DNA of 44,169 bases, from assembly GCA_002724635.1 (NCBI GenBank), contig PBPM01000049.1, positions 1 to 44,169 of the forward strand, written 5' to 3'. The DNA comes from Rhodospirillaceae bacterium (GTDB taxonomy: Bacteria > Pseudomonadota > Alphaproteobacteria > UBA6615). Made by a program: the position numbers and the translations under genes. Below, piece after piece: positions 1-7,508 of the stretch. Below the pieces are notes generated by a model, which was given only the letters and a program-made list of their open reading frames with translations, made no database searches and was not told the DNA's origin. Position 1 is the first letter of the stretch. Each line of letters starts with the position of its first letter.

Positions 1-60
1 CCGTTCGGAACGCCGGCGCCGGCCGCGACGATGAAGCGAGCACTTTTAACTGACCTGTGA
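1..60 (+). other. possible 3' tail of an upstream gene
   Basis: The first 60 bases are open in frame 1 and end with TGA at 58-60, coding a short tail ending ALLTDL. A second forward frame is open to TGA at 51-53, so I cannot tell which, if either, is real. The next gene ends at 62 on the opposite strand, so a convergent gene end here is plausible. No function can be assigned. Confidence 0.25.
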
Positions 61-61
61 C

Positions 62-1123
62 TCAGAGCCGCTCGGCGAGCCAGTCGACCATCCCGGTCCT
101 TACCTCGAAGGCACGGTTGTGGCAGCAATGGACCCCGTCCTCGACCATCCACAGCGTTGCGTTGTTCGGTAGCGCCGCGGCGATACGTTCAGCCTGCGCT
201 GCCTTGAAAATGGCATCATGGCGGCCATGCACCACGAGGACGGGCGACGCTACGTCGGCAATGCAGTCGTCGAGCGTCGCATCCGCGACCTGAGCCAGCG
301 CATCGTCCTCCCCTTCCGCACCCGTCGCCCAGACGAAGCCAGCGCGGATCAGCGGCGGCATGGTCGGCCAGTCGCCCAGGTCCCACGCGCCGCCAAACAC
401 AACGGTCGCCCTTATGCGCCGGTCGGCGGCGGCCTTGACCACATAGATGCCGCCGAGGCTTCGGCCGATGGTGCCGATCCGGTTAGCATCGACCTCGGGC
501 CGGGCGGCGAAAGCGTCTACTGCGGCGGAGATACAAGCCTCGTAGTTCTGACCGAGCAGAAGATCTGGGTGGGCCTCCCCCTGCCCCGGCCCGTCGAAGG
601 CCAGCACCGCTAGCCCGCGCGCGACGATCATTTCCATCAAGGTTGCGAAGTCCTCCTTGGTGGAATCGAGGCCCGGTACAAGCACGACCCCGGCGACGGG
701 TCCTTCTCTACCCGCGGGAATACGGATGTAGGCCGGCAGCGTGGTATCGCCGAACGGAATCGATGTTCGTTCCGCCGGCGGTGACATTAGCGGCGCAGCC
801 CTAACGAAGGCCGCCGTCTTGCTAGCCTGCAGATCAATCTTCAGATCGGGCAGATGAAACGCCACAACTTGGGCGAAGTGGAAGCATATGGCCGCGCGCA
901 CATAAGCCGCGGAGGCACTCGGCGCATGGCCGCGGCCCTCACGATCGGACCCAATTGCCAGATAGCTCTCCGCGATCTCGGCCCAAGCGACGGGCCATTC
1001 GTCCCAGGTCGCGGCGCGGTTGCGCACCGCGAGCGCGTCATTCGGATCGCCGCCGTCGGCGACCAAGCGCGGAATCCAGTAGCGCAGCAACTCGTCATCA
1101 TCGATCGGTCGATTGGTGTTCAT
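62..1123 (-). CDS. alpha/beta hydrolase, 2,6-dihydropseudooxynicotine hydrolase-like (copy 1)
   Basis: This is a 353-residue alpha/beta hydrolase with an N-terminal helical cap region (about 1-120) and a C-terminal catalytic domain. It shows the signatures of the FrsA / 2,6-dihydropseudooxynicotine (DHPON) hydrolase group: GLDSTKE near 151, DGPGQGE near 177, nucleophile Ser222 in GRSLGG, acid Asp303 in HGRHD, and base His332 in DGVHCCHN. The known family enzyme cleaves a C-C bond in bacterial nicotine breakdown; here the substrate is unknown. I chose ATG at 1123, preceded by AAGGGGA, because the longer frame adds an Arg/Ala-rich stretch with no ribosome site. It diverges from the aminotransferase at 1270 across about 146 bases. 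Two further paralogues lie at 20501 and 31425, and this one is the closest to DHPON hydrolase. Confidence 0.85.
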   Translation of the reverse strand: MNTNRPIDDDELLRYWIPRLVADGGDPNDALAVRNRAATWDEWPVAWAEIAESYLAIGSDREGRGHAPSASAAYVRAAICFHFAQVVAFHLPDLKIDLQASKTAAFVRAAPLMSPPAERTSIPFGDTTLPAYIRIPAGREGPVAGVVLVPGLDSTKEDFATLMEMIVARGLAVLAFDGPGQGEAHPDLLLGQNYEACISAAVDAFAARPEVDANRIGTIGRSLGGIYVVKAAADRRIRATVVFGGAWDLGDWPTMPPLIRAGFVWATGAEGEDDALAQVADATLDDCIADVASPVLVVHGRHDAIFKAAQAERIAAALPNNATLWMVEDGVHCCHNRAFEVRTGMVDWLAERL

Positions 1124-1269
1124 GGCGCTGTCCCCTTTTCCAATACGCGGATCCACATGGTCACTTTGCGTGCGCCGAGCCGCAAGTGTAGCCAAAGCTT
1201 TTGCCCTGCAATAACCCAAACGCCTATAGTGCACTTAGGTTTTGGATGGAGCTTCGAAGAGCGAATTTC

Positions 1270-2448
1270 ATGACAAGCGCACAGTTGCAGACGGCGGAGA
1301 ACCTCACCCGGCTGGGGACCGAATCCGCCTTCGAGGTGCTTGCCCGGGCCGAGGCGCTCAAAGCGGAAGGCCATGAAGTTATCAACTTGGGAATCGGCCA
1401 ACCCGACTTCTCGACACCCGAGCACATTGTCGAGGCGGCGGTTAAGGCCTTGCGCGACGGGCACCACGGCTACACCCCGGCGCCAGGCATCGCGCCGCTG
1501 CGCGAGGCGGTCGCGGCCGACATTGCACGGCTGCGCGGCGTAGAGGTGGACCCCGGTAATATTGTCTGCGTGCCCGGCGGCAAGGTGACAATGTTCTTCG
1601 CCATCATGATATTCGGTGAGGCCGGCGCCGAGATCATGTATCCGAATCCGGGGTTCCCGATCTACGAATCCGCGATCAACTATTCCGGCGCAAAGGCCGT
1701 CCCCATCCCGCTTCTGGAGGAGAAGGACTTCTCGTTTGATGCCGAGGAGGTGTTGTCGCTGATCACCCCGGCGACACGGCTGATGATCATCAACACCCCG
1801 GCGAACCCGACCGGCGGCGCGGTGCCGCGGGCAGAGATGGACAAGCTCGCGGAGGGTCTAGCTGGGCACCCGCATGTGGCGATCCTGTCAGACGAGATCT
1901 ACGGCCAGATGACCTATGACGGACACGAGCATGTGAGCCTCTTGTCCTATGAAAATCTGCGCGACCGGCTGATCCTACTAGACGGCTGGTCCAAGACCTA
2001 CGCTATGACGGGCTGGCGGCTAGGCTACGCGCTATGGCCCGAAAGTCTGGTGGATGCCGCTACGCGGCTGGCCATAAACTGTCACTCCTGCGTCAACGCT
2101 TGCACCCAGTTCGCCGGCATCGCCGCGCTGGAAGGCCCGCAGGATTCGGTACACGCGATGGTGTGCGCCTTCAACAAACGACGGCACGTGATCGTTGAGC
2201 GGCTGAACGCGATCAACGGCTTCAGCTGCCGCACACCCATGGGAGCGTTTTACGCCTTCCCCAACATCTCGGGCACTGGCCAGTCGGCCCGGGAGGTCCA
2301 AGACCGGCTCCTGACCGAGGCTCATGTGGCGACGGTGGCGGGCACCAGCTTCGGGCATCTAGGCGAGGACTATGTGCGGTTTTCTTATGCAAACTCGGTG
2401 GAGAACATCGAGGCCGCGCTGGACCGGGTGTCCAAAATATACGACTAG
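1270..2448 (+). CDS. class I PLP-dependent aminotransferase
   Basis: A 392-residue fold-type I aminotransferase of the aspartate/aromatic subgroup. It has the N-terminal substrate motif LGIGQPDF, the NTPANPTGG motif with the PLP-contacting Asn, SDEIYG with the Asp that pairs to the pyridine nitrogen, the Schiff-base Lys242 in WSKTYAMTGWR, and the carboxylate-binding Arg in YVRFSYA. It transfers an amino group between an amino acid and a 2-oxo acid in the cytoplasm; the exact donor cannot be read from sequence. ATG at 1270 follows GAAGAG with good spacing; an in-frame ATG at 1246 is a weaker alternative. It is divergent from the DHPON-hydrolase-like gene. The body contains several CTA and CTAG-containing codons unusual for a GC-rich gene. 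Confidence 0.88.
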   Translation: MTSAQLQTAENLTRLGTESAFEVLARAEALKAEGHEVINLGIGQPDFSTPEHIVEAAVKALRDGHHGYTPAPGIAPLREAVAADIARLRGVEVDPGNIVCVPGGKVTMFFAIMIFGEAGAEIMYPNPGFPIYESAINYSGAKAVPIPLLEEKDFSFDAEEVLSLITPATRLMIINTPANPTGGAVPRAEMDKLAEGLAGHPHVAILSDEIYGQMTYDGHEHVSLLSYENLRDRLILLDGWSKTYAMTGWRLGYALWPESLVDAATRLAINCHSCVNACTQFAGIAALEGPQDSVHAMVCAFNKRRHVIVERLNAINGFSCRTPMGAFYAFPNISGTGQSAREVQDRLLTEAHVATVAGTSFGHLGEDYVRFSYANSVENIEAALDRVSKIYD

Positions 2449-2559
2449 GTGATTATTATTTGTGCATATTGCCTATTTTTTGTTCTCTTTTTCCGAACAG
2501 AATGATGGCGGTGAGATAATTATCGCTTTAGTTTCAGGATTTTGCAGGGAACTTCGAAC

Positions 2560-2575
2560 TGGCATGAACCCTGCT
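2560..2575 (+). promoter_or_regulatory. sigma54-type promoter of glnB
   Basis: TGGCATG, four bases, then CTGCT. The GG at 2561-2562 and the GC at 2573-2574 have exactly the -24/-12 spacing of sigma54 promoters; the only departure from TTGC is the first T. It lies about 65 bases before glnB. sigma54/NtrC control of glnB-glnA is well known in alphaproteobacteria, which supports the call. I did not find a clear NtrC site upstream. Confidence 0.65.
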
Positions 2576-2636
2576 GAATGCAATCCGTCGGTGTCAGGTG
2601 CGCCGATTGAGCAAAGCGGTGGAGGCACATAGGTAA

Positions 2637-2978
<342 letters not shown>

Positions 2979-3048
2979 GGGTTTTAAATACGAAACCGCA
3001 ATATATCACCCAGCAGAGATTTTTCCGAAATATTAGGAGAGCCTAGGT

Positions 3049-4458
3049 ATGTCTGACACCAAAACCGTACTGGACATAATGAAAGAGAATAACGTTGAGT
3101 TCGTGGATTTCCGGTTTACCGATCCGCGGGGCAAGTGGCAGCATACAGCGCAGCACGTCTCGACGGTGGATGAGGACCTGCTGACCAACGGGGTAATGTT
3201 CGACGGGTCGTCGATCGCCGGCTGGAAAGCCATCAACGAGTCCGACATGATCCTGATGCCGGACCTCGCGTCCGCGGTCATGGATCCCTTCACCGCTCAG
3301 CCGCAGCTTATCCTGTTCTGCGACGTCCTAGAGCCGGCGACCGGAGAGCCCTACACGCGCGACCCGCGCGGTACGGCGAAACTGGCGCTCTCCTACCTTG
3401 AGGCCAGCGGTGCGGGCGACGCGGCCTATTTCGGCCCGGAGGCCGAGTTCTTCGTTTTCGACGACGTCCGCTACGAAGCGTCGATGAACCGAAGCTTCTA
3501 CGAGGTCGACAGCGACGAGGGCCCGTACAACAGCGGCCGCGACTTCCCCGAAGGTAACCTTGGCCACCGCCCGGGCATCAAAGGCGGCTACTTCCCCGTC
3601 GCGCCGGTCGATTCCATGACTGATATCCGCGCCGAGATGGTGACCACCGCGCTCGAGATGGGCATAGCCATGGAGAAGCATCACCATGAGGTGGCGCCGA
3701 GCCAGCACGAGCTGGGGCAAAAGTTTGAAACGCTGCTGCGTTCCGCCGACCAGATGCAAATCTACAAGTATGTAGTCCACAACGTGGCCGCCCAGTATGG
3801 AAAGTCGGCAACCTTCATGCCGAAGCCGATCGCGGGCGACAACGGCTCAGGCATGCATGTGCATCAGTCTATCTGGAAGGACGGCAAGTCGGCCTTCGCC
3901 GGATCGGGCTATGCCGACCTTTCGGACACCTGCCTTTACTATATCGGCGGCATCATCAAGCATGCCCGCGCGCTGAACGCTTTCACCAACGCCAGCACTA
4001 ACAGTTACAAGCGCTTAGTGCCCGGTTTCGAGGCGCCGGTTCTACTCGCCTATTCGGCGCGCAACCGCTCGGCATCGTGCCGCATACCCTATGCGACGAG
4101 CCCGAATGCCAAGCGCGTCGAGGTGCGCTTCCCCGACCCGACGGCCAACCCATACTTGGCCTTCTCGGCCATGCTGATGGCCGGCCTGGACGGCATTGAA
4201 AACAAAATCCATCCGGGCGACCCGATGGACAAAGATCTCTACGACCTGCCAGCCGAGGAACTTGAGGGTGTACCGACGGTTTGTAGTTCGCTGGGACAGG
4301 CGCTAGAGGCGCTCGACGCCGACCGCGACTTCCTGAAAAAAGGCGACGTGTTCACAGACGACCAGATCGACGGCTACATCGAGCTCAAGCAGGAAGAACT
4401 CACCGCCTTCCTCCAAGCACCGCACCCGATCGAGTTCGAGATGTACTACTCGGTATAG
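3049..4458 (+). CDS. glnA: type I glutamine synthetase
   Basis: A complete 469-residue GSI-beta enzyme that makes glutamine from glutamate, ammonia and ATP. Visible marks are the N-terminal beta-grasp with [12 protein letters not shown], metal-binding PEAEFFVFD, the ATP site around [16 protein letters not shown], the glutamate-site region NRSASCRIP, and the adenylylation loop KDLYDLP with Tyr398, the residue modified by GlnE in E. coli-type enzymes. The C-terminus ends EMYYSV, the natural family end, followed by TAG. The start is ATG at 3049 after AGGAGAG. It is probably transcribed with glnB and ends at the strong hairpin at 4483. The intact Tyr site implies post-translational control by adenylylation. 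Confidence 0.97.
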   Translation: MSDTKTVLDIMKENNVEFVDFRFTDPRGKWQHTAQHVSTVDEDLLTNGVMFDGSSIAGWKAINESDMILMPDLASAVMDPFTAQPQLILFCDVLEPATGEPYTRDPRGTAKLALSYLEASGAGDAAYFGPEAEFFVFDDVRYEASMNRSFYEVDSDEGPYNSGRDFPEGNLGHRPGIKGGYFPVAPVDSMTDIRAEMVTTALEMGIAMEKHHHEVAPSQHELGQKFETLLRSADQMQIYKYVVHNVAAQYGKSATFMPKPIAGDNGSGMHVHQSIWKDGKSAFAGSGYADLSDTCLYYIGGIIKHARALNAFTNASTNSYKRLVPGFEAPVLLAYSARNRSASCRIPYATSPNAKRVEVRFPDPTANPYLAFSAMLMAGLDGIENKIHPGDPMDKDLYDLPAEELEGVPTVCSSLGQALEALDADRDFLKKGDVFTDDQIDGYIELKQEELTAFLQAPHPIEFEMYYSV

Positions 4459-4482
4459 GCCCGGCAGACAGGTGAAACGACA

Positions 4483-4510
4483 AAAGGCCCCGCCATCCGG
4501 CGGGGCCTTT
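4483..4510 (+). terminator. intrinsic terminator after glnA
   Basis: A perfect 12-bp stem, AAAGGCCCCGCC / GGCGGGGCCTTT, with an ATCC loop followed by CCCTTTT. It starts 24 bases after the glnA stop and is a textbook rho-independent terminator for the glnBA transcript. Confidence 0.9.
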
Positions 4511-4538
4511 CCCTTTTACGGCGCACAGCGCGGGCCTG

Positions 4539-4810
4539 TTAGGACCGCTTGGTCGTGAGCTTCTCCTCGGCATCGCCATCGATAAACACCGCATCCAACT
4601 TCTCGCTGAAAAGCAGAGATAGCTCCTGATTTGGGCGCGTTAGTGTACCGCGCCGGGGTAATACCAGACGATATCCACCTAGGCGAGCAACCAGCCAGCG
4701 AAGATGTCTCCGCTGGGATTGGTGTCGGCGGGCATCGCGACGGTCTGGATACAGAGCTCGCCCTCGAGTTCTTCTAGCGGCTCTTCTGCGTCGTCGTCTG
4801 CGTTCTTCAT
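4539..4810 (-). pseudogene. decayed YciA-type acyl-CoA thioesterase
   Basis: An ATG at 4810 with a good ribosome site (AGGTGA) opens an acidic N-terminus leading into LCIQTVAMPADTNPSGDIFAGW. That is the hallmark start of YciA-type hotdog acyl-CoA thioesterases, including the Asp of GDIF. The frame stops at TAG 4679-4681, where the family normally has Gln in WLLxQMD. A few more residues (VDIVWYYPGAVH) follow before a TAA. An open tail ending EEKLTTKRS reaches TAA at 4539-4541 in another frame. The normal protein is about 130-150 residues, so at least half is missing. I infer a dead gene: point stop plus internal deletion. The first 43 codons are unambiguous; the tail assignment is weak. Confidence 0.75.
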
Positions 4811-4914
4811 TGTCACCTCACCTGCGAATCATCACATATTGCCCCTGATCATCGCCATCTTGGAATACTCCTGAATCTCTCGAATCCAGTTTACGACGCA
4901 ATCTAGAATTACTT

Positions 4915-5775
4915 TTGACTGAGGCCAACGTGGCACGCGCGAAACGCAAGACCGAAGATCCCGACCTGTTTGCCAATGACTCCAGAGGCGGCAGCAACTA
5001 TACCGCTCAGGATATCGAGGTTCTGGAGGGGCTGGAGCCGGTGCGCCGGCGCCCAGGCATGTATATCGGCGGCACCGACGACGGCGCACTGCATCATCTG
5101 GCGGCCGAGATCCTTGACAACGCCATGGACGAGGCTGTCGCCGGTCATGCGGACCGGATCGCGATGCATCTGGGCGTGGACGGCGCTCTGGCTATAACTG
5201 ATAATGGCCGCGGCATCCCTATAGATCCGCATCCGAAATTCAAGAGTAAGTCGGCGCTCGAAGTGATCCTCACGACGCTGCATTCGGGCGGCAAGTTCGA
5301 CGGAAAGGTCTACCAAACGTCGGGCGGCCTGCACGGCGTCGGCCTGAGCGTGGTGAATGCGCTGGCTGCGACCCTCAAGGTCGAGGTCGCGCGCGATAAG
5401 CAGCTTTGGGCTCAAGAATATGCACAGGGCAAACCGAAGGGGAAGCTCAAGAAGATCAAGGCGGTTAACAACCGCCGCGGCACCACCGTGACCTTCCTGC
5501 CCGACCCCGAAATCTTCGGCAAGAACGCGGCCTTCGCCGGCGCGCGGCTCTTCGAGATGGCCAAGTCCAAGGCCTATCTGTTCCGCGGCGTCGAGATTCG
5601 CTGGTCCTGCGACCCGAAGATCGCGGCGGCGGAGGACATTCCCGAGGCTGAGACGTTACAATTCCCGGACGGAATCTTGGACTATCTGCGAACGACGTTG
5701 GGTGTGCGTCCGCTAGTCGGCGCCGACATCTTCGCCGGGCGGGCCGACCTGAATGAGTCGAACGGCCGGATCTAG
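4915..5775 (+). CDS. parE: DNA topoisomerase IV subunit B, 5' part before an in-frame TAG
   Basis: The first 286 codons of ParE, the ATPase subunit of topoisomerase IV, which decatenates chromosomes. The GHKL ATPase motifs are intact: EILDNAMDEA (N box), ITDNGRGIP (G1) and GGLHGVGLSVVNAL (G2). The VRRRPGMYIGGTDD start region is typical of ParE/GyrB. The frame ends at TAG 5773-5775, within the transducer domain, and continues in the same frame at once with WAVCWPADAQGF, so nothing but the stop separates the two parts. Relatives have Glu at this place (V-E-W-A-V), so GAG to TAG is the likely change. The start is TTG at 4915 or GTG at 4930. ParE is normally essential, which makes the break notable. 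Confidence 0.88.
   Translation: MTEANVARAKRKTEDPDLFANDSRGGSNYTAQDIEVLEGLEPVRRRPGMYIGGTDDGALHHLAAEILDNAMDEAVAGHADRIAMHLGVDGALAITDNGRGIPIDPHPKFKSKSALEVILTTLHSGGKFDGKVYQTSGGLHGVGLSVVNALAATLKVEVARDKQLWAQEYAQGKPKGKLKKIKAVNNRRGTTVTFLPDPEIFGKNAAFAGARLFEMAKSKAYLFRGVEIRWSCDPKIAAAEDIPEAETLQFPDGILDYLRTTLGVRPLVGADIFAGRADLNESNGRI
5773..5775 (+). other. parE: in-frame TAG inside parE
   Basis: This TAG interrupts an otherwise continuous parE frame (4915 to 6948, both parts in the same frame, no frameshift) at codon 287. The conserved residue here is Glu (GAG). It may be a nonsense mutation, a read-through site, or a sequencing/assembly error. No ribosome binding site is visible for re-initiation at GTG 5782. 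Confidence 0.8.
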
Positions 5776-5781
5776 TGGGCC

Positions 5782-6948
5782 GTGTGCTGGCCCGCCGACG
5801 CACAGGGCTTCGTCAGTTCCTACTGCAACACGGTCCCCACGCCCAACGGCGGCAGCCATGTGGCCGGGGTCCGCGGCGCGCTGACCCGCGGCCTCAAGGG
5901 TTATGGCGAGCTGACCAATAACCGCAAGGCGGGCCAGCTGACCGCCGACGACATCGCGGAAGGCGCAGTGATCGTCCTGTCGCTGTTCATCGTCGAGCCA
6001 CAGTTCCAAGGCCAGACCAAGGAAAAGCTCTCGATGCCGGACGCGGCGCGGATCGTCGAGGCGCAGATCAAGGACCATTTCGACCATTACCTGTCGAACG
6101 ACCGACAGAACGCCGATGCGCTGCTCGAATGGGCGATCGAGCGGGCCGAGGAGCGTAAACGCAGGCGCGAGGACCGAGCCCTAAAGCGGAAGACGGCGGG
6201 CCGCAAGTCCAGGCTGCCTGGCAAGCTCTCCGACTGCAGCCGTAACAGCGCCGAGGGGACCGAGATCTTCTTAGTAGAGGGCGACAGCGCCGGGGGCTCG
6301 GCCAAGCAGGCCCGCAACCGAGAGACTCAGGCGATCCTGCCCCTGCGCGGTAAAATCCTGAACGTCGCCAGCGCATCTGCCGACAAGCTGCGTAGCAACC
6401 AGGAGCTGAGCGACCTGATTCAGGCGCTGGGCTGCGGTTCGGGCAAAACCTTCGATCTGTCGACGCTGCGCTACGAACGGGTCGTGATCATGACCGACGC
6501 CGACGTGGACGGCGCGCATATCGCGTCGCTGCTGATGACCTTCTTCTACCGGGAGATGCCGGAGCTGGTGACCCAAGGTCACCTGTTTCTCGCGGTGCCT
6601 CCGCTCTACCGCCTCGCACGCGGCGGGGACGTGGTCTACGCGCGGGATGATGCCGACCGCGAACGGCTGATGGCCAAGCATTTCACCGGATCGGGCAAGG
6701 TCGAGATCAGCCGCTTCAAGGGGCTGGGAGAGATGCCGCCCGGGCAGCTGCGCGAGACGACCATGGAACCGAAGAAACGCCAGCTGATCAAGGTTGCGCT
6801 ACCAAGCGCCACGGACGCCGATAAAGTGCGCGCCCGCGAGGCTAAGGCCACGGCACAGCTGGTCGAGCAGCTGATGGGCCGCAAGGCCGATCTGCGCTTC
6901 CGCTTCATTCAGGATAACGCAAAGTTCGTCGCCGAGCTGGACATATAG
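5782..6948 (+). CDS. parE: DNA topoisomerase IV subunit B, 3' part after an in-frame TAG
   Basis: This carries the rest of ParE in the same frame as the 5' part: the end of the transducer domain (SSYCNTVPTPNGG, QTKEKL), then the Toprim domain with EIFLVEGDSAGGSA (catalytic Glu), TDADVDGAHI (metal-binding Asp residues) and RFKGLGEM. It ends RFRFIQDNAKFVAELDI, the natural family end, followed by TAG. Together the two parts make 677 codons, the usual length for alphaproteobacterial ParE. The catalytic residues are kept and no second disruption is seen, so decay, if real, is very recent. The formal start would be GTG at 5782, but translation more likely depends on read-through of the TAG at 5773. 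Confidence 0.85.
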   Translation: MCWPADAQGFVSSYCNTVPTPNGGSHVAGVRGALTRGLKGYGELTNNRKAGQLTADDIAEGAVIVLSLFIVEPQFQGQTKEKLSMPDAARIVEAQIKDHFDHYLSNDRQNADALLEWAIERAEERKRRREDRALKRKTAGRKSRLPGKLSDCSRNSAEGTEIFLVEGDSAGGSAKQARNRETQAILPLRGKILNVASASADKLRSNQELSDLIQALGCGSGKTFDLSTLRYERVVIMTDADVDGAHIASLLMTFFYREMPELVTQGHLFLAVPPLYRLARGGDVVYARDDADRERLMAKHFTGSGKVEISRFKGLGEMPPGQLRETTMEPKKRQLIKVALPSATDADKVRAREAKATAQLVEQLMGRKADLRFRFIQDNAKFVAELDI

Positions 6949-7034
6949 CTGCACGCAGCCACAGATAACCATGGGCGGAACGCGATAGTCTATCATGAAC
7001 GGACGCCTACCTAGCGCTACATAATCGCATTACT

Positions 7035-7508
7035 TTAAAAAAATAAAATATAAACAGCATCTTCTGTAAATTTTTTTGTGTAGCCTATTAGCTTTATATC
7101 CGATAAGCGACCATCGCGCATTAGGATCGACAGCAGGTAGTCAGTGACACTGCAGAACTTGACCTATTTCGTCATGCCGATGAGCAACCTGTGGCGCATA
7201 AGTTGCTCTTCCATATCGGCCCGCGCCGAGATATCGATCAGGGCCATCCAGGTTACCCGGCCGGGCACGCGGTGCATGATCACACGGGCCACATAGCCAC
7301 CTATGGACAGGCCCGCCAGGGCAAAGGTCTAGGGCGCGGCGGGGAGCACATGATCCGCCAGCTTGTCGATGCTCACCGCACCCGTGATATCGGCCACCAT
7401 TTGGTCAGCGGCGTCTGTCGGGTGGGCGCTCTGATGGGCCCACAGACATTATTCACAAAGGAGCTAGGAGTTCATCATTAGGTTCCGAGGATCGAATGCC
7501 GTCGTCAT
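7035..7508 (-). pseudogene. decayed alpha/beta hydrolase with four in-frame stops
   Basis: From ATG 7508, which overlaps the TGA of the upstream TPR gene as ATGA, a single unshifted frame of 158 codons shows alpha/beta-hydrolase homology throughout: LWAHQ, VADITGAVSIDKLADHVL, the nucleophile elbow AGLSIGGYVA, VTWMALIDISARAD and FCSVTDYLLS. It is broken by TAG at codon 15 (7464-7466), TAA at codon 20 (7449-7451), TAG at codon 60 (7329-7331) and TAG at codon 115 (7164-7166). It ends in AT-rich sequence at TAA 7035-7037, short of the usual 230-odd residues. The frame and nucleophile Ser are preserved while stops accumulate, and the 3' end is lost. I infer a pseudogene once translationally coupled to the TPR/GT41 gene. 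Confidence 0.8.

Noticed and set aside
7191..7481. 96-codon forward ORF in the gap after parE
   Set aside because: It is the complement of the decayed alpha/beta hydrolase, which explains the sequence better.
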